From Saccharum officinarum (lineage: Eukaryota > Streptophyta > Magnoliopsida > Poales > Poaceae): 64,000 bases of DNA. The stretch spans positions 18,081,511 through 18,145,510 of the forward strand of contig CM036159.1 in the NCBI GenBank assembly GCA_020631735.1, written 5' to 3'. The translations under genes were made by a program, and so were the position numbers. The notes beneath the pieces were generated by a model. The model was not told the DNA's origin, made no database searches, and saw only the letters and a list, made by a program, of their open reading frames with translations. Shown piece after piece: positions 56,727 to 64,000 of the stretch. The stretch's first letter is position 1. Each line of letters opens with the position of its first letter.

Positions 56727-59042
56727 TCATTTGTGCTGCTGCCTTCTCTTTTCAATCTCCTTATCAAGGAAAATCAATATTGTTTCTGTGGCATAGTTTG
56801 GCGCAATGCCTTCTGTGATCATCCTCCTCAAATATTTGTCAGCTTCCTTTAGTCTACCAGCTTTTGCATTAATATTGATCAATGTATTAAAAGTAACAAC
56901 ATCTGGCTTCATGCCACTTCTGATGATCTGCTCAAACAAGCAGCCTGCTTCTTCAACCTTTCCGACCTTTCCCAACTGATTGATCAAAGTGTTATACATG
57001 ACAATGTCCATGTAAAGACCTTTCTTTGACAACTGATCAATAATTGTGCTAGCAACCTCTGCTTTCCCCATCTGGCCAAGACCTTGAATGATTAGATTAT
57101 ATGTTGCTACATCATTAGGGCAGAGCTGTCCACCCCTTTCATGAAGAATTGCCCATACCTGTTTCAAATAGCCCTTCTTGACAAAGGAGGTCATCAGTGA
57201 ATTGTATGTATAACTTGTCCCTTTGTTTCCTAGATTCGTAAAGATCTCAAATAACTTGCAAGCAACACTCAACTTCCCTTTGGCTAAAAAAATTGACAAG
57301 TATGTATTGACCATGTCAGCATCAAAAGTCTTGGCACCCATACCTTGCACCCTCTGCCCTCTGTGCATTGTAAATACAGCAGAGCTGTTCAAACTGTCAG
57401 CATGTTTAGCAAGATGATCCAAGTGTGGTGACAGTGACCAATCATCCTTGGGATCACTATTTGGGGTTTCTTCATCAGTACCTGTATGTCCCACATGGTT
57501 AACCAAACTCATCACATCATCCATATTACCATCAAAGGAAAACAGTGGTGTCCCATCTTTCTCTCTGCCGTGAGGTCCTCTCAAGGCAACCATCATGTTT
57601 GATTTCCACCGAATGGCATCCGGCAATACAGTGCCGTCCCTTATAAACTTTACTATTTGCTCTTCCAAGTCCCAACGTTTACTCTTGTTAAAACCTATTA
57701 GCAATGATGTTATCGTAACCAAATCAACACTGAAGCCTCGCTGCTCCATCTCCTTCACCAACTCTACGGCCTCTGCAACTTGGTCCCCCATCCCCTCCTT
57801 GCAGAACTCCCTCACCATGATACTATAAGCAATTCCATCCAACAGTTGCCCTTTCCTTCTTAGCTCGTAAAAAAGCCGACATGCTGCTTCTGCCCTCCCA
57901 TTCCTAAACAGCCCATCTATCACAATGTTGTGTGTGCTTGCTGAGCATTGGATTCCATCAGCCACCATTGTCTCAAAAAAACCGCATGCCTCGTCAAGCT
58001 TCTTTGCTTTAAACAGCCCATCGAGAAGTGAATTGTACACCACCACATCACTCTTCACCCCACTGCTGCCGCGCATCTCCTGAAACACACGCAGTGCATC
58101 ATCCATCCGAAAACTCTTGCAGCACCCATTCATGACTGCTCGATAAGTAAAGACATCTGGCTCAATTCCAGAAGATTTCATTTCATCAAAAATCACCAAA
58201 GCATCCGGTACCCGTCCACCAACCACAAGCGCCCGGATGACTGAATTATACGTGCATATGTCTGGCGCAACAGGAGGAGTGGCGGCCTTCATTGCTGCGA
58301 AAAGCCTCAGCGACATACCCAACTGCCTCCACTTGCCAAACGCGTGGATGCAAATGTTGTATAACCTTACATTCGAAGGGAGGCCCCTCCTCGACATTTC
58401 TTCGAACACATAGCGGAAGTCGTCGCAGAGGTTCTCCTTCGATAAGGCCAGGAGGAGGCGGTTCGTTGCCCGGACGGGTGGTGGGTGGGAGGCGATGGGA
58501 AGCAGCTTGCGGATGGCGGGGACGGCGGCGATGAGGTTGGGGGAGGCTATGAGGGAAGGGAGAGCAGCTGCGGCGAGGCGGGGGAGGAGGTCTGGCGGCG
58601 AGGCGTCCAAGAGGGAGAGCGCGGCGTCGAGGCGCGAAGCGGAGAGGAGACATGAGAGGAGGGCGGGGAGGAGGGTGGACGGGGACGCGGAGGAGAGCGC
58701 GAACGGGAGGAGCTCGTCGAGGAGCGGTGGGGAGCCGGCGGCGAGCGCGCGGAGGAGGACGGGGAAGGTGGACGCGAGGAGCGGGGAGGCGGGCGGCGTG
58801 GCGGCGAGGAAGAAGGAGAGCTTGGAGGCCGGCGGGAGCGCCGGGTGGCGGAGGATGTGGAGGTGGACGGGGAGCGGCAGCGGCGCCGCGGGCAGCAGCG
58901 CGGCGGGCAGGTGCGGCGTGGTGAGGAGGTGGCTTGCGAGGCGGGTGGCGAGGAGCGCGTCGGTGAGGCTGGACAGCGGCGTGGCGGCCGCGGTCGAGAG
59001 CCGACGGCCGATGGGAGCGGCAGCGGCCAGCCCGGGCGGCAT
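56727..59042 (-). CDS. P-class pentatricopeptide repeat (PPR) protein, organellar, intronless
   Basis: The gene encodes 771 residues in one uninterrupted exon. The first about 200 residues are Ala, Leu, Pro and Arg rich (MPPGLAAAAPIGRRLSTAAA), with a probable mitochondrial or plastid targeting peptide. From about residue 225 there are tandem 35-residue PPR units: NVRLYNICIHAFGK, DICTYNSVIRALVVGGRVPD, DVFTYRAVMNGCCKSFRMDD, DVVVYNSLLDGLFKAKKLDE, STHNIVIDGLFRNGRAEAA. A non-repeat linker follows (about residues 490-570), then a second block with SYTYNSLMTSFVKKG, DVATYNLIIQGLGQMGKAEV, DIVMYNTLINQLGKVGKVEE and DVVTFNTLININAKAGRLKE. There are no E, DYW or SMR extensions. The layout resembles the At4g01570 type, as remembered. 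P-class PPRs bind organelle RNA and affect its stability, splicing or translation. The long GC-rich plus-strand frame over its 5' end is a shadow. Confidence 0.93.
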   Translation of the reverse strand: MPPGLAAAAPIGRRLSTAAATPLSSLTDALLATRLASHLLTTPHLPAALLPAAPLPLPVHLHILRHPALPPASKLSFFLAATPPASPLLASTFPVLLRALAAGSPPLLDELLPFALSSASPSTLLPALLSCLLSASRLDAALSLLDASPPDLLPRLAAAALPSLIASPNLIAAVPAIRKLLPIASHPPPVRATNRLLLALSKENLCDDFRYVFEEMSRRGLPSNVRLYNICIHAFGKWRQLGMSLRLFAAMKAATPPVAPDICTYNSVIRALVVGGRVPDALVIFDEMKSSGIEPDVFTYRAVMNGCCKSFRMDDALRVFQEMRGSSGVKSDVVVYNSLLDGLFKAKKLDEACGFFETMVADGIQCSASTHNIVIDGLFRNGRAEAACRLFYELRRKGQLLDGIAYSIMVREFCKEGMGDQVAEAVELVKEMEQRGFSVDLVTITSLLIGFNKSKRWDLEEQIVKFIRDGTVLPDAIRWKSNMMVALRGPHGREKDGTPLFSFDGNMDDVMSLVNHVGHTGTDEETPNSDPKDDWSLSPHLDHLAKHADSLNSSAVFTMHRGQRVQGMGAKTFDADMVNTYLSIFLAKGKLSVACKLFEIFTNLGNKGTSYTYNSLMTSFVKKGYLKQVWAILHERGGQLCPNDVATYNLIIQGLGQMGKAEVASTIIDQLSKKGLYMDIVMYNTLINQLGKVGKVEEAGCLFEQIIRSGMKPDVVTFNTLININAKAGRLKEADKYLRRMITEGIAPNYATETILIFLDKEIEKRRQQHK

Positions 59043-59691
59043 GCTTGCCTCCTGTGAGCTGCGACGGTCGCGCTTTTTCAGGGATTCTCTCCGTGCACCA
59101 CCGCGATTTGGCGTGGTTTTGTCCGTGCGCAGGGACGTGGGGGAGAAAATGGCAATTTGGCCCTCCTCAAAACTGGTTTCGTAATTTTGCCATCGCGTAA
59201 ATAGAGATTTGCTATTTTGCCATCATAAAACGCGGTCATCACGCTAAAATACCATTTTGATCGGCTGCCCAGTTTCTATTCCGAAATTACCCCTGCCCCT
59301 TCCATCCCCGTATCCGTGCCTGGGACGGATCGACTGCTCCCTCTCCTCCGTTGGGGAGGGGAGGGGAGGAGCTCGTGCGAAGTCCCGGCCGAATCGAACT
59401 CGCTTGGGCTCGGGCGGCCATGGCGGGCAGGGGAGCACGCGGTCATGGTGGCCGGAGCTCACGCCCTACTGCCCGCCGCCGCATGCGGCGACCTCTCCTG
59501 CTCCGCCCGGCAGCCGCCGCCGTGTACCCGGAGCATCTCCCTGAGCTCGTCATCCAGCCACGACGCTCGGATGATCTCGCTGGGGTTCGCCAGGGACAGC
59601 CCCGACGGCACGTGCGACGGCGCTCGCGGCTGGCGGTGCGGCGGCGCGGCGCTCGCAGGGGCGCACGCGGAGGCCGTGCAGCATCCTCCAC
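59043..59691. other. PPR upstream region
   Basis: Contains a repeat-like text (TTTTGCCATC occurring near 59187 and 59215) and GC-rich sequence with overlapping open frames on both strands, none convincing. Confidence 0.4.
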
Positions 59692-59943
59692 CGTACCCAC
59701 ACCACAGCAATCGGTCACCGATCCCATCTACCTCGCACCACCGCTGCCTTCCTACGTCCATCCTGTACAGAGAGCGATGCCAGTAGTGACCGCTGGGTCC
59801 TCGTAGTAGTATGCAACGAACTGGTAGTGCTCGCCGTCCATCTCGAAACGGCAGGCGTGAGCGCACCACCCCCGTGGGTTGGGCGGCACGACCCGTGGCA
59901 CGCCGCCCATCGCCACGACGCGGATGGCCTGGTGCGGGTTGTG
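59692..59943 (-). pseudogene. Possible F-box/DUF295-type beta-propeller fragment, frameshifted
   Basis: On the minus strand one frame reads AIRVVAMGGVPRVVPPNP, then HACRFEMDGEHYQFVAYYYE. The next frame continues SLYRMDVGRQRWCEVDGIGD and RLLWCGY. The pattern of a residue strand followed by YRMDV-RWCEVDGIGDR resembles the KIB/DUF295 propeller repeats of grass F-box proteins. A one-base shift near 59795 separates the halves and I see no F-box, so this is at most a relic. The assignment is weak. Confidence 0.35.
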
Positions 59944-60140
59944 CTTTTGTGCATGTGAAAGATAAGATGACGATTCTCCTTATCCTCGATGGATCGACCG
60001 GTTCATCTTTCGCCGTGCATGCCCATCCGTGAGATAGGATTTAGTTATTCTGTGATCGTAATCTCTATCCATCACGATCCGCCTGAACTGCACCCCGCTG
60101 CAGGTTGGTGGTAGGTCTGGGTCTGACCGAGGAACACTGT

Positions 60141-60392
60141 GGGTGTGTTTAGATGTGTAAAAAGGTGTAAAAATATGTAAAAAAAGTACTGTAGCACGTT
60201 TTGGCTTTATTTGGCAAATAGTGTCCAAACGTTGACTAATTAGGTTCAAAACGTTCGTCTCGCAAAGTAGAACCAAGTTGTACAATTAGTTTTTTATTTC
60301 ATCTACATTTAGTACTCCATGCATATATCGCAAATTTGATGTGACGGAGAATCTTTTTTCTGCACAGTGTTTTTTTTTAACTAAACACAGCC
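60141..60392 (-). mobile_element. TIR MITE 1 of GS1-upstream cluster
   Basis: The left end is GGGTGTGTTTAG and the right end (complement) GGCTGTGTTTAG. The interior has, inverted, TTTGCGAGACGAACGTTTTG. TGT flanks both sides (60138-60140 and 60393-60395), a possible 3-bp duplication. Confidence 0.7.
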
Positions 60393-60399
60393 TGTGTCG

Positions 60400-61099
60400 G
60401 TTTTCTTTTAAAATTTCCAGCGCCGGCGGATCGGAAGTGGCCGGGCTTGCAGTGTTCACTTGTCTCCTCCGTACGTTCATGCGCGGAGAAAGAGTGCTGC
60501 TACGTACTGTGCTTCTCCTACAGAACTACAATACCGGGAGCGCGTGCGGCATGCCGTGCCCGTGCGCGGTCGGCGGTTGGTACTGGGTAGGGTAGTAGTG
60601 GTGTGGTCGAGTGGCGCGCGATTGCCCAAGCAGCTCAAGGGCCCGCGCCTTGCCCAGCGTGCATGTGCGGCGTACGGCCTCCGTCAGGGAATAGGGATTC
60701 AGTGACACCACGTGCCGCGTGTTGATGTTGGTGGTATGGTATCACTTCTCGGCTCGGCTCTGCGCCGCCGCCGTGTGTCGCGCTGGACCTGGACGGACGC
60801 TGCCCGATGCTGACGTGGTGATGCCTGCGGCCTGATACTTAAAGAAAAAAAGATACTACTATACTAGTGATATGATTCTTTTTAATAATAGAACGAAGTT
60901 CCGGCCTCTACGGTCCAATCTGAAGATATTTGTGATACGGTAGCATAGCAGACCCTCCGGCCGGCAAATATAATCCTCTGCATGTGCACGAGATCAACGC
61001 TGCCTGCACCTGCGACTGCAACTGTGTGTTATGCGTTTGGCTACGTGACGCCGGTGCTGGAATGCAGGATCACTTCTGTCAAACTCAGAGACTGACACA
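60400..61099. other. Intergenic, no gene seen
   Basis: GC-rich in the first part and mixed later. Short frames only. Lies between two MITE copies. Confidence 0.4.
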
Positions 61100-61335
61100 G
61101 GGCGTGTTTAGCTTACGGCCAGTAAAGTTTTCTGGGTTGCATATGCCTGTAAAGTTTTCGGGGTAAAGTTTTCGAGCTATAAAGTTTTAACTATAGCGAT
61201 TAGTGTTTAATCATGAACTAATTAGACTTAAAAGATTCGTCTCGTAAAATACATGCAAAATGTGCAATTAGTTTTTTTATCTATATTTAATGCTCCATGC
61301 ATTCTCAAACATTCGATGGGATGGGGTGTAAAGTT
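61100..61335 (-). mobile_element. MITE copy 2, partial
   Basis: Starts GGGCGTGTTTAGC and holds the inverted core AAAAGATTCGTCTCGTAAA plus AATTAGTTTTTTTATC. The phrase GTAAAGTTTTC is repeated four times near the left end. It abuts copy 3. Confidence 0.6.
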
Positions 61336-61660
61336 TTTGGGTGTGTTTAGATCAAAAACTTTTCACGAAAAACTACAGTAACGAATCTCATGGCACATAC
61401 ATGAAGCATTAAATATAGACGAAAAAAACTAATTACACAGTTTGGTGGGAAATCGCAAGACGAACGTTTTGAGCCTAATTAGTCCGTGATTTGACACTAA
61501 AGTACAACCAATGTGCTAATAATGGATTAATTAGGCTTAATAAATTGGTTTCGCGGTTTCCAGATAAAATATATAATTAGTTTTTTTATTAATATCAAAA
61601 AACCTTTTTTAAGTATCCGATGTGATATTTTTTAAAAAACTTTTTATCCAACTCCTACAG
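61336..61660 (+). mobile_element. MITE copy 3
   Basis: Begins GGGTGTGTTTAGATC and contains ACTAATTACACAGTTTG and AGACGAACGTTTTGAGCC. A second inner core resembling the related family follows (GGTTTCGCGGTTTCC). The right end is not sharply defined. Confidence 0.6.
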
Positions 61661-61790
61661 TCACACAGTCATCGTCGATAGCTGCAGTACTCCTTTCAGA
61701 ACCTGTGGACCTACTAGTCTGAAGATAGCTGCAGGCCGGTGGATGGATCAGCGGATAGCCTGCCAGCACAGACGTTTTGTTTTGTCTGCG

Positions 61791-62060
61791 GGCTTGTTTA
61801 GATTCCAGAATTCACCCTAAATTTTACTATGCAAAAAGGAGATTCCCCATCACATCAAAATGCCGGCAAATGCATGAAGTACTAAATGTTGATGAAATCA
61901 TAAACTAATTGCACAGTTTTGCTGTACTTTGCGAGACGAACATTTTGAGTCTAATTAATCAATTTTTAGACAATTTTTTACACTAAAAACAAAAGTGCTA
62001 CCGTGCTCGGGGTGACACTGTACAAATTCGGCCACCCCGAATCGGCCATCTAAACAAGAC
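61791..62060 (+). mobile_element. MITE copy 4
   Basis: The left end is GGCTTGTTTAGAT and the right end (complement) GTCTTGTTTAGAT. CTGCG flanks both ends (61786-61790 and 62061-62065), and the shared core GCGAGACGAACATTTTGAG is present. Confidence 0.7.
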
Positions 62061-62189
62061 CTGCGTTCAATGCATGAGCTACACCTGTACCTGAAGCGGC
62101 ACCGGTGGACGGAGGGTGGTGAAATGTGCACAACCATTCAATCAGGCTGCATGCAAGTGGCATGTGGTAACATTGCAGACATGCACTTC

Positions 62190-62490
62190 TCTAGTTTAGT
62201 TCTAAAATTTTTTGTAACATCGAATGTTTAGACACATCGACGAAGTACTAAACATAGATTAAAAAAAACTAATTACATAGTTTTTGGAAAAAATCGTGAG
62301 ACGAATCTTTTAAGTCTAATTAGACTATGAAAAGACTTAAGTGCTACAGTAACCAGCATGTGTTAATGACAGATTAATTAGTATCATTAGATTCGTCTCG
62401 CGGTTTCCTGAGAGATTCTATAATTTGTTTTCTTATAAGTATCTAAAAACCTCACTCGACATTATTCCAACGTATCCGGTATCCGATATG
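62190..62490 (+). mobile_element. MITE copy 5, diverged
   Basis: Contains ACTAATTACATAGTTTTT, GTGAGACGAATCTTTTAAG, GTGCTACAGTAACC and GATTCGTCTCGCGGTTTCC, the family core. Terminal repeats are too diverged to place exactly. Confidence 0.55.
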
Positions 62491-63341
62491 ACACCTAAAA
62501 GTTTTCTTTTCGCGCTGATAGGGTGTAATCATGCGTGCTTTCTCCCAAAGCACACACCACAAAAATACCTGGAAAGATTAAAGAACGGTGGGTGCGAAAA
62601 GACAAAGGTTCCATATTCGCCGTGCACGGCCACCGGGTCTCAACGTACGGGGTACGGCCACCAACGCCTTATTCCGTCACCAATCGTGATGACGACGCAC
62701 GATCTCGATCACGGCGCACCTCACTTGCAGTACGCCATCTTCGTTTTTTCTCCGTGCAAGCGTGTGCTGCCTGTCCTCTAGTCAAGATACGCGGAGAAAC
62801 TGGCGTGCGCTGCCGCTGCGCCGCGGTTCCTTTTCCTCCTCTGCGGAGTGTGGTCCGAGTTCCTCGGTGACACGGCACCAGCCGTAGCTGCCTCGATCGA
62901 TGCTCGGGGGCGCGAGAGTTTGGCGGCCTTTGGCCAAGCGGGGGACGCATCATGCTGCATGCGGATCGGAGGATGCGGTTGGATCGGAGATCGAATTTTT
63001 AAGTACCCTTTGTCTTGTCTTGCTGCTCGGTACTCCATGATTATTGTTTGTGAATAAACAAAAGTCAAATGACCGAACGTCACTACCGGAACAGGTGTAG
63101 TGACCGAACGTCACTACCGGCATTAGCAACCTGAATGAAAGCACGGCAAACAGAACCAAGCACCATGTATGTCAAAAGACACCCACTTCCACTTCTTTAC
63201 CAAAGCACTCCAAAATTCACTAGTGACAGCGCATGCATGCAGCTGAAACGTTTGCAGTCGGATGGACAACCGTACCACGGAGCCTTCCAGAATTGACTTC
63301 TAGAGCCCTGGTCAACGGAACGCACTTCCCATTCCCAAGCC
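62491..63341. promoter_or_regulatory. GS1 upstream region
   Basis: The roughly 1 kb before the GS1 start. Contains the duplicated element at 63070-63120 and no separate gene. Confidence 0.45.
63070..63120. promoter_or_regulatory. Duplicated 20-bp TGACC/ACGTCAC element in the GS1 promoter
   Basis: TGACCGAACGTCACTACCGG occurs at 63070-63089 and, identically, at 63101-63120, a 31-bp repeat distance (about three helical turns). Each copy contains ACGTCA, the complement of TGACGT, the core of as-1/bZIP sites. It lies about 410-460 bp upstream of the GS1 ATG. The regulatory role is inferred. Confidence 0.55.
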
Positions 63342-63367
63342 CACACCACACCACACCACACCACACC
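63342..63367. repeat. (CACAC)n pentanucleotide microsatellite
   Basis: Five copies of CCACA, about 45 bp upstream of the TATA box of the glutamine synthetase gene. Confidence 0.85.
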
Positions 63368-63410
63368 AACCACTCTCTTGCTCTCCCTTCCCTTCACTGG
63401 TGCCCCGCCC

Positions 63411-63420
63411 CTATTTATAG
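63411..63420 (+). promoter_or_regulatory. TATA box of GS1
   Basis: CTATTTATAG, 106 bases upstream of the start codon. It implies a transcription start near 63445 and a 5' UTR of about 80 nt. Confidence 0.7.
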
Positions 63421-63525
63421 AGGGGCAGCCCGGCAGCCAGCTACACGGCTGTGGCATAAGCACACAGAGATCAATCACGCTTGCAACCATTCTCTTCTCG
63501 TGCGTGCTCTGCCGTCGTCGTCGCC

Positions 63526-63599
63526 ATGGCTCTGCTCTCCGATCTCATCAACCTCGACCTCTCGGACTGCACCGAGAAGATCATCGCCGAGTACATCTG
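63526..63599 (+). CDS. Cytosolic glutamine synthetase (GS1), exon 1 only; gene continues past the window
   Basis: ATG in the context TCGCCATGG starts [20 protein letters not shown] followed by AEYIW. This is the conserved N-terminus of plant cytosolic glutamine synthetase, which condenses ammonium with glutamate using ATP. There is no transit peptide, unlike plastid GS2. The exon ends ATC TG at a GTGCGT donor, the same position and phase as in other plant GS1 genes, where the next exon resumes G-IGGSG. The rest of the window (63600-64000) is intron 1; no exon 2 motif is visible. The [15 protein letters not shown] wording differs from the LTDLVNLNLSD form of the main leaf and root GS1 genes, so this may be a tissue-specific paralogue; that is a guess. 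Confidence 0.92.
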
Positions 63600-64000
63600 G
63601 TGCGTATAGATCGCTCTGTTTCCCTCTCGCTCCATCTGATGTTTTTTCCATCAGGCCCATGGTGTCCCTGCCCCTTGGGATGTTGGCGTGTTTCATCCTG
63701 TGGGTTCTCTTTTCGCCGTTTTGTGTCTAATTCATACTGGCAGGAATTTCTGTGACAATCTTTCGGATGTTTGTTGTATTAAACATTTTAGGAAGACTTT
63801 CATGAATGATGTGTTTATATCCATTACATATAAAAAAAAGAACTCAATGGATTGCGTCACTTGACTGTTGTTTTTATCATAGACTCCAGTGAGTTACGCA
63901 TCACGCTGTCTATGTTCATTCCAAAGTGCCGGTGCTTACTTGTTCATTCAGTTTCCCCCTTCATAATCTCGGCATGCCAGCCATAGGGCATACTAATCCA

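Noticed and set aside
58495..59184. 229-codon plus-strand frame over the PPR N-terminus
   Set aside because: It is the GC-rich antisense shadow of the Ala/Leu-rich PPR leader, composed of Arg, Gly and Ala only, with no motif.
63600..64000. Glutamine synthetase exon 2
   Set aside because: No IGGSG or DLRSKART-type coding is seen before the window ends. The sequence is intronic.

Overview
The window is nuclear DNA from a grass (Poaceae), most likely a panicoid. The evidence is many-exon genes with GT-AG introns, very GC-rich 5' coding exons, dense grass-type transposons (CACTA, MULE, hAT, Copia, RTE LINE, MITEs) and recognisable plant genes. I cannot name the species. There is one 100-N assembly gap at 10714-10813. 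Exon boundaries below were placed by eye from reading frame, splice sites and remembered protein families. No alignment or database search was run.

Layout. 1-3700: a decayed C-terminal piece of a kaurene-synthase-like terpene synthase (minus) and a small GC-rich gene for a putative secreted peptide (2896-3441, plus). 3716-9231: a complete CACTA transposon with a 3-bp target duplication, carrying remnants of a Ulp1-like protease gene and a ~495-bp tandem array. 10100-12907: a G-box cluster, a plastid-type gene of unknown function interrupted by the gap and by a C-terminal frameshift, and a two-exon gene for a putatively myristoylated protein. 13470-19943: a 16-exon dynamin-related protein 1 (DRP1) gene on the minus strand, with one base missing in the exon that encodes the P-loop. 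Just upstream of it lie a 1.17-kb near-palindromic MULE-type element and a 785-bp hAT element. 23387-32798: a nine-exon plastid threonine deaminase gene (minus) whose intron 4 holds a 5.2-kb Copia element with identical 117-bp LTRs. 35700-44540: a repeat-rich stretch with a second Copia element (36122-42909), a hAT element and a LINE tail. 46352-53814: a 7.5-kb Mutator-like element (MULE) with 9-bp target duplication. It encodes a MURA-type transposase and, immediately downstream, a plant-mobile-domain (PMD) protein. Near its 3' end is a 92-bp perfect antisense copy of part of its own transposase catalytic region. 56193-59042: an RTE LINE fragment and an intact intronless P-class PPR gene. 60141-62490: a cluster of related MITEs. 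63526-end: the first exon and intron of a cytosolic glutamine synthetase (GS1).

The host genes are unrelated housekeeping or organelle genes (branched-chain amino-acid synthesis, nitrogen assimilation, membrane fission, organelle RNA processing) and do not form a cluster. Most of the non-genic sequence is transposon-derived, and many elements could be delimited exactly from matching target-site duplications. The most unusual object is the MULE, which combines a transposase, a PMD gene whose start codon sits on a splice acceptor, and a self-antisense segment able to form double-stranded RNA with the transposase transcript. Several single-base breaks at short homopolymers in otherwise conserved genes may be base-calling errors rather than biology.
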